NCBI GenBank assembly: GCA_964023205.1 | Contig: OZ026838.1 | Location: forward strand, 29,911,843 to 29,975,842 | Source: Lutraria lutraria | Taxonomy: Eukaryota; Mollusca; Bivalvia; Venerida; Mactridae | Reading direction: 5' to 3' | Length of the DNA: 64,000 bases | In this document: piece by piece, positions 36,190-48,628 of the stretch | Layout: each line of letters begins with the position of its first letter | Numbering within the stretch: the stretch's first letter is position 1 | Notes under the pieces: model-generated | What the model saw: the letters and a program-made list of their open reading frames with translations, nothing else | What the model was told of the DNA's origin: nothing | The model's database searches: none | Translations under genes and position numbers: made by a program

Positions 36190-36738
36190 ATGAAGGTTTT
36201 ACTCATACTCGCACTCGCTGTGGTTGCGTGCTCCGCATCGTATAAATACAGAGGATATGGAGGTGGATACGGTGGCGGTATGAGACGCTATGGCGGCGGC
36301 TGGGGCTTCGGCGGTGGATACGGTGGTGGATATGGTGGCGGATACGGCGGCTGGGGCTACGGCGGTGGATACGGTGGTGGATATGGTGGTGGATACGGCG
36401 GCTGGGGCAAAGGATACGGTGGTATGGGCTTCTATGGCGGCTACGGTGGTGGATACGGTGGCGGTAGAGGATTTGGAGGCTGGGGCTACGGAGGTGGTTA
36501 TGGTGGTGGTTATGGCAGTGGTTATGGTGGTGGATGGGGATATGGCGGCGGCTACGGTGGTGGTATGGGTAGAGGCTATGGAGGCTGGGGCTATGGAGGT
36601 GGTTATGGCAAAGGCTATGGAGGCTGGGGTTACGGTGGTGGTTATGGCGGTGGTTATGGTGGAGGTTGGGGAAAAGGAGGCGGTTACGGAGGCGGTTATG
36701 GAGGATATGGACGTAGATACTTCGGAGGGAAGGGTTAA
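36190..36738 (+). CDS. Secreted Gly/Tyr-rich shell-matrix-like protein, array B copy 1
   Basis: 182 residues. The signal peptide MKVLLILALAVVACSAS is followed by YKYRGYGGGYGGGMRRYGGG, then long GYGGGYGGG blocks separated by single WG, KGYGG, MGRGYGG and FYGGY units. The C-terminus is basic and aromatic (GGYGRRYFGGKG); the other two copies have FGRKG. There is no Cys in the mature chain, unlike array A. Basic tails are a feature of shematrins, though those usually end in RKKKY-like motifs, so the match is to the class and not to a named member. The start is fixed by the acceptor at 36187. An ATTAAA signal lies at 36841-36846. Likely exported from mantle epithelium to the shell organic matrix (inferred). 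Confidence 0.85.
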   Translation: MKVLLILALAVVACSASYKYRGYGGGYGGGMRRYGGGWGFGGGYGGGYGGGYGGWGYGGGYGGGYGGGYGGWGKGYGGMGFYGGYGGGYGGGRGFGGWGYGGGYGGGYGSGYGGGWGYGGGYGGGMGRGYGGWGYGGGYGKGYGGWGYGGGYGGGYGGGWGKGGGYGGGYGGYGRRYFGGKG

Positions 36739-38114
36739 AGTGAAATCCTCTTCTCGAGCATCACAACGACTTGATTTGCTCAATGGACATTCTTTTTTCA
36801 TACAGTTTTTATAATTGTATTCAACTAACACGTGTTTTTAATTAAATATTTGCATTTTTATCCTGTATTTTTAAAACTCTATCCAATCTCGTATTGTCAA
36901 TAGTAATTACTTATGTCTATCGGGCATATCTCACGCATAGGCGTTGCAAAAATCATAGCTGTCCGATCTAGTACATACAGAATTGTTCCATGTGCATTAC
37001 AGCTATAGCGTCAGATAATAATTAATGAACATCTCTACATAATCTAAAGTGGAGAAGGACGTACATGTTTTACTTAATATTTGCGAGTTGTTGTTAATCC
37101 AATGATAACGTGATACATTGTGCCAGAAACATAGAATCACAGAAACATACACTTGTTTACACATTTTAATCATAAAGATATGAAGTCCGCAATAAAACGA
37201 AGAAAATATATGAAAGTTTCGAGAGCTCACAAAGTCAGAAATACGAATATACATACAAACCTTTAATGCTTGAATTTTGGTACAAAGATAACTTAACATT
37301 TCAAATCATATATTCATCATTCTTATTTATCTTTGATTCCTCAACTTATAACTAACACCGATTTCAATAACGTACATTGACAAAAATAGTACAACCAATT
37401 AAAATAGAATAATCACAGTAAAGAAAATGTTGACACTCAAACATATCTTTATAAATGTGTCACCATCAAAAGCGATCATTGGCCACATTTGACAATTGTT
37501 CAGCATCGTGTATACCTTCACTCCGACTCCGGACAAGTACGGAATATCACATAAAAGGACTTGTTTAAAAACTGTACGAACAATTAACTTACCATGAACA
37601 TACGTTGCTGAAGACGTTCCTGCTACGTAATCACCATCGTCGGATCATATCTCTTCCACTTCTGATATAGCATTGTCTACGAGGTTTATGCAGAGAACAT
37701 AGAATATCAAAATGATGCACAGACACACTAAATTTCATAATTAGACATAAAATACAGTAAAGTTAACATCATACTGTTATAGTATATTTACATGATGAAA
37801 ACGGTATCTCAGAATCTAAAGATACGAAGTTTCATTCATAGACGGGTCAAGAATATCTAAGGATTCCTGAACCGCTCAGTTTTCTACCGAATTTTTATGT
37901 ATCTTTATTCATGTATATGACTCACAGAATATACCTAATCTCGCCTTACAGTAGGTTCAGTATACATGTACATGTAAGTAATGCGTCCACATATGAAAAC
38001 AAGGGTGCACATATATTTGCTGAACACTTGGTAGATACGGCCTCAAATATAACTTGCTTCATCAGTACATCATATTTCAAATATGAAAGATCAAATAAAA
38101 AAGGAATATACAAG
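36739..38114. other. 3' UTR and downstream spacer of B1
   Basis: The first 110 bp include the conserved ATTAAA. The rest aligns to the B2 spacer (45410-46780) and in part to B3 (54214-54930 and 63165-63610). No gene seen. Confidence 0.55.
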
Positions 38115-38116
38115 TA

Positions 38117-38425
38117 TACATAGTTCCCATAACTACAATATTTACCTCCCTTGGCGGCCATCTTTGTTGGCAAATTCAACAAGCATTAATAGAAGATATT
38201 TATGTTTTTGTTTCGATAATTCTAAATACCGGATATTTATATGTGACAACTGCATTTTCTTAAACCTGATGTCCTTATGGCCGTAATAACTTCATAACTA
38301 AGTTATCTTTTATAGATTGAGTTAATTAATAACCAATTTTCTTATTTTTTCTATTAAGCATATGAGAAATTTGCCAACTAAGATGGCTGCCAAGGGAGGT
38401 AAATATTGTAGATATGGGAACTATG
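38117..38425. mobile_element. MITE with about 65-bp terminal inverted repeats
   Basis: The left arm (tacatagttcccataact and on to about 38178) is matched by the inverted right arm (about 38363-38425), including the run tacctcccttggc. TA flanks both ends (38115-38116 and 38426-38427). The B2 spacer near 46770-46800 is the uninterrupted site, with a single TA. No coding sequence. Tc1/mariner-type by target site. Confidence 0.8.
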
Positions 38426-39018
38426 TATTACTTTTGACAAGAAATTTGGATTTTAAAACGTCATTATCATGTTACATTTTGTAATAATTTTTTTTATTCA
38501 TTAGTAATTATTTAGTATATACAATACCACTAAAGATATTCATATTCACGACATAGGGTGTATATTGTGCGTATTAAATTCCAAAACATAACTTACTTGT
38601 GACGCATGGTTCACGTTAAACAGATTTAGTGGATTAATAGTCATCTATATAATAGGGTGTGAACCAATCCATAAATCTCCAGAGATCGGATCTACTTCTA
38701 TGTTATCTATTCCTGTATCGAGGTTGGAATTCTAGAATAAATGTTTACCAATTCAGATATAAGCATTAAATTATTTTTATTACCAGTATCTAATTGGTTA
38801 AGGATTGATAACAAACGGATTATTCATCCCGTAAAATGTTCTGACCAAAATACTGCATTAATCTAGTCCTCGACATGCTTGCAGAATGGTGCTATAACGT
38901 TGAATATAAACAAAACCCAGAATAATTACCCATAATTGTGGATATTTCGGGCACTATCAGTAAGTTTTGCGAGAAGTTGCGATTTTGCATTGCCACTTAC
39001 AAATAAGCATTCTATATA

Positions 39019-39042
39019 GTACGGCGACTTCCATCGCCGTAC
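39019..39042. other. Perfect 9-bp hairpin, unit B1
   Basis: GTACGGCGA, loop cttcca, TCGCCGTAC. The arms are kept exactly in unit B2 (48098-48118) although the loop there is only aca. Confidence 0.6.
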
Positions 39043-39650
39043 AATACCATGTTTATATCAAGAAACGATCGGTCTGTTTTCTCGATAGTCACTTATTACG
39101 TAAGTAGTCAGACATGTACCATTTATCGGGGGATATGATACCATTAGAACTCATTAAACCAGATACAATTTTGCTCTACTTGTAGCCATCAAAGAAATAT
39201 ATTTTCCCTTTCTTCCATTGTGAGAGCAATTCGATGTTGTACTTCACATTTTCGCGGTAGTGAGCAAACTTGGTGATGTAGAATTTGTCCATATCAACAA
39301 CTTACAGATCGTTCATTCTACATAACATCAATATCATATGTTAAGTATCTGTTCTTTAACGATCTATTTGACAGGTATGCTCATTTTAGAGTCGTCCAAG
39401 AGAGAAGGGAGATTCGACAAAGGAGAACCGGGAGTTTAATTCCAATAGTTATTGTTAGTTCTTTATCGTGCCAAATTACTGAAAGTACTCGTGGAAACTG
39501 ATCTTATATAGACTTGCATTGAAAATGAAACAGGAACTAGTTTAACAATTGCATGGCAGATGTAGATAAACGTAGTACATATAGGTCCGCATAAAAGTTC
39601 GTGCGCGCTGTACGATGGGCGGATATGGAGAGATGATGTACTGTTGAATT

Positions 39651-39775
39651 TCAAAAACATAGCAATGTTACGGTAAGTTGCTAAAGAGATAGCCAAATTA
39701 CGGTTACTTGCTATAAAAAAGCCATGTTTACAGTAACTTGCTAGATTAATATCTATGTTCACAGTTATTTTTACA
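39651..39775 (+). repeat. Minisatellite, unit B1 spacer
   Basis: Three to four copies of the roughly 30-bp unit seen at 34671-34917, such as atagcaatgttacggtaag and agccatgtttacagtaac. Confidence 0.6.
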
Positions 39776-41090
39776 AAATACCATGCCATGACACATTTTA
39801 AATATATCCGTAAATTGGTACGATTCGTCACTAAATATTTTCGTACTTAAGGATCGGCGATAAACATAGGTCTAAAGTTGTGTATATTTCTGTGTAATGG
39901 TCCGGTGGCCTACATCCTTTAATTAAGCCCAAACGTCCATGGTGTTGTTATTGTTGTAGTAACCTAGAGCACAACAATGTTTTCTGTCCTAAGCTTTATT
40001 AGAATGGTGGTCTAGAACCTATGATGTTGTATTAAAAAATGAATCTAATTCTGTATTCAATAATTTATAACAACAATTCCAAAACGAGTTTCAATCATTT
40101 AATAATAAAAATAGCAACAGATATTTGAACGTAATAACTCCTCAGATAAAGACGAATTGTTTATATGCACAGCATGTAGATCAGAAAAAAAACTCCCAGA
40201 AATAAACACATGCAAACCAAAGTACTGAAAGTACTGTCGGAAAGTGATTTTTCCATACGAAACAAAAAGGGAAAGTATGCCCATATCGTTCGTACCCATG
40301 CAAATATTTTTTAACATGTACACTAACGGATCGACTTTTCATTTATATATACATGTATGTGCTTGACACTCAAGAAAGACTTACTATTTACTAGTCTATT
40401 AGCATTAAAAAAAAAAGGATATAATTCAAAGGAGAGTTTAAATTCCCATAAGCTTATGAATGTATTGGTCCTAATAGTTTCTGTTTGTTCTATAACAGGA
40501 ATCCGGGGCGTTTTTCCTCCCGTGCATACTTTATAACAAGAAAAAATGTTTCATAAACCACTATCGTATTGTTTTCAATATCATTAAAATAAATACTATT
40601 TATAGAACACCTGAGTTTTCCCGCATTCGTGCTATGCACACGTAGTAAAGTGACGTCACGCGCTCTACATATTTCAAGTTTACAAAAGCAAAAATCACAT
40701 TGAAATGAGTGTTTTCAGACGAAAAGGGGCTTGTTTCGTCGGTAATAATTATCTTGGGTTAATATCAACAATTAAATGTTTTTTGCATATATTTTTCTAC
40801 AGCAAAAGGCTAATGGGGCTTTAACAGCACATTAAATCAAGACAATTAATGATATAACATTAAAACTTTCTAATACACAAACAAGTCAGCAACACATAAG
40901 TAACAGTAAATATCAGCGTCAATAAAATCACTTTCCAAAAATCCCAATTGCCTATCTCAAGAATCTATCGTCAATACTTTAATTAACAGTTAATTAGAAA
41001 TGCATTAAATTATTATTCTGACAGCCACTCATTTGGACTATTCTATACTCCAATAAAGAGAAGATGACAGAGATCCTTCCCTATTATATA

Positions 41091-42032
41091 CTAAACAAAA
41101 CGTCCAACGCACTGTTCTATATAATGATCAATATTCATTCAATATTACTATTAATTAACTGATATTATGAATACATATCACATACGCATCTGTTAACAGG
41201 TTGCATAAGTAAAATTTTAAAAAACTTATCCAACAACGAATCGTATCCAATTTAGGTCAGTCACCTGTGATTATAAAGTCACATTTTTCACAAATTCTGT
41301 AAATATCTGCTACAAAAAATGTATGACCACCAACCGCAATAACAAGAGCGCGACAACGGCTCCTCGGCGTTGACCAAATAAGGCGTCGGATAGAATGCAT
41401 AGGAACATTGTTCCATTCCTGCTGAATCGCTATGGTAAGTTCCAGTGGGTTTCTGGGCTATATTTATAAAAATATTTGTTCAATTACATGTACGATTTGT
41501 TGTTCACACCCCTCCCTTAAAAAGTAAAAAAAAAACATTGCATTTCTATTTGGTGGCAAACATTTCGCTAAACGTGCTTTAACATGTTTTTTTGTTTACT
41601 TACCAACAAGCTGCCATTTATTCCATAAATTGCACACAGTAGTAACATTACAGATTAAAGCCCTTGCTACTGCTAGCTGCGGTCCTCCAGCCTTGAGTAG
41701 ACCAATCACACGTGCGCGATTTTAGGGGCTGATTCTTGGCATAATTACGCCCAATTGGTCACAAAACCAATTGTTAAAATGATAGATAAACGTTAACGAA
41801 TGAGTTTATATCGATTTTAATTTAGTTATTTGCACGTGCAAATCGTGCAAGCTTTCGAGCGTTTCACAGCTTATTGGTGATTAGCCGCGTAATTATGTGA
41901 CAAATTGTGTCAATACACATTGTTTTGATTAGAGTGCTTGCTGTGTAATATGTTCTGCAAATTTTATTTGAATGAAATAATAAATGAAGAAAATATGAGG
42001 AAATATAGAAATGCGTTGGAAGATTTGTTTAG
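41091..42032 (-). mobile_element. Internally deleted Tc1-like transposon
   Basis: About 940 bp with terminal inverted repeats CTAAACAAAACGTCCAACGC (left) and CTAAACAAATCTTCCAACGC (right, inverted); similarity continues to about 30 bp. On the minus strand it keeps both ends of a transposase but not the middle. The B2-B3 spacer (near 50450) is continuous across this site. It is non-autonomous. Confidence 0.75.
41330..41735 (-). pseudogene. Tc1-like transposase lacking its catalytic core
   Basis: Minus strand, first part (41735-41600): a Met, MPRISP, a stop, then RARVIGLLKAGG, AVARAL and TTVCNLWNKW, the helix-turn-helix DNA-binding start of Tc1 transposases. Last part (41446-41330): LELTIAIQQEWNNVP, IRRLIW and RCRALVIAVGGHT, the usual end. 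The roughly 150 bp between them is non-coding, so the DDE catalytic region is gone. Confidence 0.75.
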
Positions 42033-42895
42033 ATTGATCTGTTTTTGAAAAGTGATTTATGCAATAACATTATGATAATTATCACTTTAAATATAATCGA
42101 GTAAATTTGATTCACAATGCAAGGTATGGACATGGGGTCAATAAACTTTATTTTTCAACAAACTATGCATTTGAATTTTATTTCATTTTACATTGATTGT
42201 TGAAAAAGTTAACTATCTTTAACCATGATGTGAATCTTACAAGTGAGGACATTTGAACTCTACTGCAACTTGTTACGATTAGAATTCTTTTTAACACTTG
42301 ATCAGAAAACTGACTTATAATAAGCTATTTAATTTTCATGATTGTGGACTTATGAAATTCAATATAAACCTATCTATATAAATATTAAAATATTTTAAAG
42401 GACCTAGACAAACAAAAAGACGTCGATCTACCGCGACCGTTCAGATGCAAGGAATGTATTTGAGACAATTTGTCGAAATAAAGACTTATAGTATTTCAGA
42501 GTGACATGTTATTTGTTTTATGTTATAGAATGTGTTAAATTAACACAATAGATGCCAACTGAATATTTACATGTAAAAACCTGCATATCAGAGTATGATT
42601 TGATAACGATGTAACAGTTAATCTATACATAAAGAGTACGAGAAATTGTACACCGCAAATCTTCACAATTGACTGCACGGCGCACACCGTTACAAAATAT
42701 TAGCAATTTTTTTTAAAAAATATGTCCAGTGACCCTCATATTATTTCCATTTTAGATTTGTTATACTTTTTCTATACGATATCGAAAGATGGTCATTTTT
42801 CCTTGGATAAAACAAAATGCAGAAATGTCTATAAGTTTATACATAAAAAACTCAGTAAGAGCGAACACTATGTTGGAGGATGGCGTATTGTGAAT
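42033..42895. other. Spacer before the X-box repeat, B1-B2
   Basis: AT-rich, matches 50460-51340 between B2 and B3. No gene seen. Confidence 0.5.
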
Positions 42896-42896
42896 A

Positions 42897-43615
42897 AATA
42901 GTGCGTCCGTTCGTTTGTCTGTCTTCCTTAAACAGGATCCTGCGATTCAAGCAAGGTTAATGAAACTTGGTATGTGAATTAGTGCTCATGTGGATATTTA
43001 ATATGCACATCCTTTTTATTCCCCAACGTCAAAATTGTCGTTCAAATGGTAACGTAAGTCAAAATATGGCCGTAAAATATTGGTACTGTGATTACTTAAA
43101 TACCATTCTAGCTTGGCTGATGAAACTTGGTATGTGAATATGCTGCAATGTGAAGCTTATGCACGTCTGTCTGTCTATTTGTCTGTCTGCCCGCCTCAAA
43201 ACTGGTCCTTACGATAACTTGAACACTATTCATGCAATGTTAATGAAACATGGTATATGAATTTTATATTTTCTTCCGTCACATCCAAATTGTGGTTGCT
43301 ATGGTAACCGAAACTCAAAAATTGGCCATAAAATCTTGATCCTGTGACATGCTACGTTGATGAAACTAGCTATGTGAATATTTGGTAATGTGGAGATTAT
43401 GCACATCCGTCTGTCTGCCCGGGGAAGCCGGCCTGTCCTCAAAATGGGATGCTGCGATAACTTAAACAAAAAGAGTATGAGTGTCATTGCGTTTCCCCGT
43501 CAGGTCAAAATTGTGGTTGCTATGGTAACCAAAACTCAAAATATGGCCGCAAAGCTTGATCCTGTAAAAACTTAAATTCTATTCCAGCTAGGTTGTTTAA
43601 ATTTCATATAGGAGT
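42897..43615 (+). repeat. Tandem repeat with X-box-like motif, B1-B2 spacer
   Basis: Three to four diverged monomers of about 220-260 bp. Each contains a Ctgtctgtc-rich part, a phrase close to gatgaaacttggtatgtgaa, and the core GGTTGCTATGGTAACC (43294-43309 and 43515-43530; decayed near 43035). A second array is at 51337-52085. Confidence 0.7.
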
Positions 43616-43979
43616 AGGTTCATAAATAGATCTTAATACCTAATTATGGATTTTATTTCCATAGACAGTTCAAAATTTCCCGATTAGTCATTTTCAAGGC
43701 CTAAGCTATAGGGACTTATGCCAGTGACTTGATAGTCTGTTGTCCACCAAATCATTACTGCCTACCTACAAAATCATTTACTTACCATAAATGTTGAATT
43801 CAGTCTGAATTCATAACTCGATTATTCCAACAACCTGGGCCCGTATGAAAAAAACTTTCGCCAGTACTTTCAGTACTTTGATTCAAATGTTTAACTAGAA
43901 AGCTGCAGCGCTTTGGCAATGTACTGTAAGTGTGTAAGAAAACAGCAAAGCCCATACACAACATATTTGTGCTTACTAA
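43616..43979. other. Proximal upstream spacer of B2
   Basis: AT-rich, matches 52090-52735 in part. No gene seen. Confidence 0.5.
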
Positions 43980-44136
43980 TGCTTTATAATCAATCTCAAT
44001 AGTGTTGATGTATCGCTTCTTTCATATTGTATTTGTCATAATCAATCAAGATGGTCATGTAAGGTGTATATAAGGATCCCGATGTAAGTCAGTGTCAGTC
44101 AGCAGCCTTGCCTAATCACAAGACTTCTCTCAACAA
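43980..44136 (+). promoter_or_regulatory. Promoter and leader exon of gene B2
   Basis: TAATCAATC at 43987-43995 and 44039-44047, TATATAAG at 44067-44074 (28 bp from the start of the second motif), probable start near 44097. Exon 1 ends CAACAA at 44136 before GTAAGTT. Confidence 0.75.
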
Positions 44137-44858
44137 GTAAGTTATATTCATGTTTTAAATCTTTATTTTATTCGAACAATATTATTAAAGACTTTAAAAT
44201 TTCTTTCAATGTTTTACGCAATTGTAAGTTTACACGGTTTAAGTTTTAGTTGAAAAAGTGACAATGAATATGTGGAAGTATTTTGTTACAAATCGCTTTC
44301 TTTCAACAAAAATATTAACCGTTTATTTGCAATTTAAAAAAGTATATCGTTGATTGCACGTGTTTTCTAAAAAAACATTTATCCGTAACTTGTTAACTAC
44401 ATTGTATCAACATTGAAATTTCTTTGAGAATGATATAAGCGTTTGGTCGTTGTTGAATGTATAATCATATTGGTTCAGTATTGCGTGCGCCTGAATTATA
44501 CAGACGATTATGCAATGTAACGAGTTTAATTTTTTTAAGATCGCAATTTATTTTTTCACAATAAATATGTTCAGGTATGAAATCACTGAAAAATATATTT
44601 ATTCTCTCCCTCGTTCTAAGACTACCTGCTGATAATATAATTGTTGTTACTTAAGTCTTCGGATGAGACAAAATTGCTTTCTGTTTAAAGCTTAAAATAA
44701 TGTTTCAGATTTATTGAATTATTTTAGCATTCCTCTTGTTTTTGGAATGGATACTTAGGCTACGAATGTAACAAACAACTTTTATCTTAAAACCGATGTA
44801 ACGGATAAACCATTAATAGCACTATAAATATTTGCAAATGGCAATTTTCTACTTTCAG
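44137..44858 (+). other. Intron 1 of gene B2
   Basis: 722 bp, same splice signals as B1 and closely alignable to it. Confidence 0.7.
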
Positions 44859-44860
44859 TC

Positions 44861-45409
44861 ATGAAGGTTTTACTCATACTCGCACTCGCTGTGGTTGCGT
44901 GCTCCGCATCGTATAAATACAGAGGATATGGAGGTGGATACGGTGGCGGTATGAGACGTTATGGCGGGGGCTGGGGCTACGGCGGTGGATACGGTGGTGG
45001 ATATGGTGGCGGATACGGCGGCTGGGGCTACGGCGGTGGATACGGTGGTGGATATGGTGGTGGATACGGCGGCTGGGGCAAAGGATACGGTGGTATGGGC
45101 TTCTATGGCGGCTACGGTGGTGGATACGGTGGCGGTAGAGGATATGGAGGCTATGGCTACGGAGGTGGTTATGGTGGTGGTTATGGCGGTGGTTATGGTG
45201 GTGGATGGGGATATGGCGGCGGCTACGGTGGTGGTATGGGTAGAGGCTATGGAGGCTGGGGCTATGGAGGTGGTTATGGCAAAGGCTATGGAGGGTGGGG
45301 TTACGGTGGTGGTTATGGCGGTGGTTATGGTGGAGGTTGGGGAAAAGGAGGCGGTTACGGAGGCGGTTATGGAGGATATGGACGTAGATTCTTCGGAAGG
45401 AAGGGTTAA
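44861..45409 (+). CDS. Secreted Gly/Tyr-rich shell-matrix-like protein, array B copy 2
   Basis: 182 residues and the same repeat layout as copy 1. Visible differences are few: WGYGGGYGG for WGFGGGYGG near residue 37, RGYGGYGYGGG in place of the RGFGGWGYGGG stretch, and an end GRRFFGRKG. The first 50 bp of exon 2 and the last 150 bp through the 3' UTR are identical or nearly so to the other copies. ATTAAA lies at 45512-45517. The start follows the acceptor ending at 44858. Confidence 0.85.
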   Translation: MKVLLILALAVVACSASYKYRGYGGGYGGGMRRYGGGWGYGGGYGGGYGGGYGGWGYGGGYGGGYGGGYGGWGKGYGGMGFYGGYGGGYGGGRGYGGYGYGGGYGGGYGGGYGGGWGYGGGYGGGMGRGYGGWGYGGGYGKGYGGWGYGGGYGGGYGGGWGKGGGYGGGYGGYGRRFFGRKG

Positions 45410-48400
45410 AGTGAAATCCTCTTCTCGAGCATCACAACGACTTGATTTGCTCAATGGACATTCTTTTTTCATACAGTTTTTATAATTGTATTCAACTAAC
45501 ACGTGTTTTTAATTAAATATTTGCATTTTTATCCTGTATTTTTATAACTCTATCCAATATCTTTTAAGTGTCGTGTTCTCGTATTGTCAATAGTAATTAC
45601 TTATATCTATCGGGCATATCTCACGCATAGGCGTTGCAAATATCATAGCTGTCCGATATAGTACACACAGAATTGTTCCGCGTGCATTACAGCTATAGCG
45701 TAAGATAATTATTAATGAACATCTCTACATAATCTAAAGTGGAGAAGGACGTACATGTTTTACTTAATATTTGCGAGTTTTTGTTAATCCAATTATAACG
45801 TGATACACTGTGCCAGAAACATAGAATCACAGAAACGTACACTTGTTTACACATTTTAATCATAAAGCTATGAAGTCCGCAATAAGGAAACTCAAACAAT
45901 ATATGAAAGTTTCGAGAGCTCACAAAGTCAGAAATACGAATCGGTTTGAAACTCAAAAAATAGAAATATACATGCAATCCTTTAATGCTTGAATTTTGGT
46001 ACAAAGATAAATTAACATATCAAATCGTATATTCATCATTCTTATTTATATTTGATTCCTCAATATATAACTAACACCGGTTTCAATAACGTATATTTAC
46101 AAAATTAGTACAACCAATAAAATATAAGAATAATCACAGTAAAGAAAATGTTTACACACAAACATATCTTTATAGATGTGTCACCATCAAAAGCGATCAT
46201 TGGCCACATTTGACAATTGTTCATACCTTCACTCCGACTCCGGGACAATTTCGGAACATCACACAAAAGGATTATTTAAAAACTGTACCAACGATTAACT
46301 TCTGATATAGCATTATCAACCAAGTTTATGCAGAGAACTTAGAATATCAAAACGATGCACAGAAACACTAAATTTCATAATTAGACATAAATACAGTAAG
46401 GTTAACATAATACAAACTGTAATTTTATAGTATATTTACATGATGAAAACGGTATCTCAGAATCAAAAGATACGATGTTTTATTTGTAGAATGGTCAAGA
46501 ATATCTAAGGATTCCTTAACCGCTCAGTTTTCTTCCGAATTTGATTAAGAAACTTGTTCCATGTATTTCCCACAGACGTTTTTATGTATCTTAATACATG
46601 TATATGACCCACGGAATATACGTAATCTCGCCTTACAGTGGGTTCAGTATGTAAGTAATGTGTCCACATATGAAAACAATGGTGCATATTTGATGAACAC
46701 TTGGTAGATACGGCCTCAAAAATAACTTGCTTCATCAGTACATCATATTTCAAAACTGAAAGATCAAATAAAAAGGTAATATACTAGTATTACTTTTGAC
46801 TTTTAAAACGTCATTATCATGTTACATTTTGTATTTCATTAGTGAATATCTAGTATATACAAAACCACTAAAGATGTTCACAATCACGACATAGGTTTTT
46901 CATTGTGCGTAGTAATTTCCAAAACATAACTTACTTGTGACGCATGGTTCACGTTAAGCAGATTTAGTGGATCAATAGTGCTCCGTGTGATAGGGTGTGA
47001 ACCAATCCATAAATCTCCAGAGATCGGATCTACTTCTATCTTATCTATTCCAGTATCGAGGTTTAAATTCTAGAAAAAGTGTTTACCAATTCTGATATAA
47101 GCATAAACTTATTTTTATTACTACATTTGTAGTATCTAATTGGTTAAAGATTGGTAACAAGAAAGACTATAACAAAACGTTATAGGTAGACGAATTACAA
47201 GAAGCATATTGGTTTATGTTTTTGTATGAAGTTGCTTTTTTCATATTATAGGATATTGACTGTATATTTTATTCAATCCTACATTAAGGAGAGTATAAAA
47301 TATTTACATGGTATGAGTAATGCACATTATAATGACAATCATGAGTATTTGACCGATGAATAAATTCATGTATATAGTTCACAAGCACATGGACCTATCA
47401 TACCCTACATCAATTAATTAAATAGAATCAACCCTATATGTAAACGAATTCACCATAAATCTGAGCACTATCGTACAACCACATTTAACTTCAAATAACC
47501 ACACAACAACTTATCTAGGCAATGCCTTCAACTATAAATAGATTCAGTCATCAGCATTAGCCAATCAAATGGCCAGGATTAGCCAAACTAGTAATAGACA
47601 CTACACTATGTACCCGCAAACATCTATAAAAAAGTAATACTCATAAGTACAATTCGTCTAGAAAAACGGATTATTCATCCTGTTAAATGTTCTGACCAAC
47701 TCTACTTGAAACCTGTATGTAACAGTTTATGTATAGTTGTATTCTACGGTGTTACTGATTTCCCGCGTATCGCTTCCTGCAGAGTAAACAAAGTCTAAAA
47801 TTAGATGTTATGAAAGTCTAAAAATAGACCTTCGAGGAGTGAATCTTTTTTTTTGCTGATTAGGTATTGAAAATTAGATTAGATATACAAGCTACTGCTT
47901 TTCATGAAAAATATCTCGAATACTTGTTCTCAATTGCATCAAAATACTGCATTAATCTGGTTCTCGACATTCTTACAGAATGGCTCTATAAAGAAAGCTA
48001 GACTGATTCCCCATTACTGCGGCACTATCAGTAAGTTTTGCTTCGCTACGAGAAGTTGCGATTTTGCATTGCCACTTAAGAATAAGCACTCCATATAGTA
48101 CGGCGAACATCGCCGTACAATAACATGTTTATATCAAGAAACGATCGGTCTGTTTTTTCGATAGTCACTTATTACGTAAGTTGTCAGATCGGGGGATATA
48201 TTGATACCAAATGGGATTCATTAAGCCAGACACAAGTTCTCTCGACTTGTAGCCATCGTAGAAAAATATTTTCCCTTTCTTCCAGTGTGAGAGCAATTCA
48301 ATGTTGTACTTCACATTTTCGCGGTAGTGAGCAACTTACAGATCGTTCATTCCACATAACATCAATATAATATGTTATTTATCTGTTGTTTATCGCTATG

Positions 48401-48624
48401 CTCATTTTAGAGTCGTCCAAGGTGAAAAGAGATTCGACACAGGAGAACCGGGCGTTTATATCGCTATTATTTTCCAACTGAACTTATATAGACTTGCATT
48501 GAAAAATGGAACAGAAACTAGTTTAACAATTGCATGGCAGATGTAGATAAACGTAGTACATCTAGGTCCACTTAAAGATTCGTGCGCGCTGTACGAGGCA
48601 CGGGCATGGAGAGATGACGTACTG
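45410..48624. other. 3' UTR and downstream spacer of B2
   Basis: Matches the B1 spacer, with two unit-specific insertions: about 47163-47667 (with a TAGACGAATT inverted near both ends, unclassified) and about 47698-47938 (unclassified). It contains the conserved hairpin at 48098-48118. No gene seen. Confidence 0.5.
48098..48118. other. Perfect 9-bp hairpin, unit B2
   Basis: Same arms as 39019-39042 (GTACGGCGA / TCGCCGTAC) with a 3-nt loop. Confidence 0.6.
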
Positions 48625-48628
48625 TTAA

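Larger units (their letters stand above)
38428..41090. other. Spacer between B1 and the Tc1-like element
   Basis: Aligns to the B2 spacer, allowing for separate insertions. It contains a perfect hairpin (39019-39042) and a short minisatellite (39651-39775). No gene recognised. Confidence 0.5.

Noticed and set aside
36290..36814. Plus-strand Val/Met/Ala/Asp-rich frame inside gene B1 and its equivalents inside every A and B gene
   Set aside because: Out-of-frame reading of the same Gly repeat; no signal peptide or splice-supported start.
36199..36831. Long antisense Ser/Thr/Ile-rich open frame across gene B1, repeated at 44870-45502 and 53677-54276
   Set aside because: It mirrors the GGN-TAY repeat on the other strand, has no independent promoter or splice context, and changes whenever the repeat changes.
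38059..38065. CTGATGA on the minus strand near GGCCGTATC, also in B2 near 46735, as a hammerhead ribozyme
   Set aside because: No GAAA follows and the would-be stem II does not pair.
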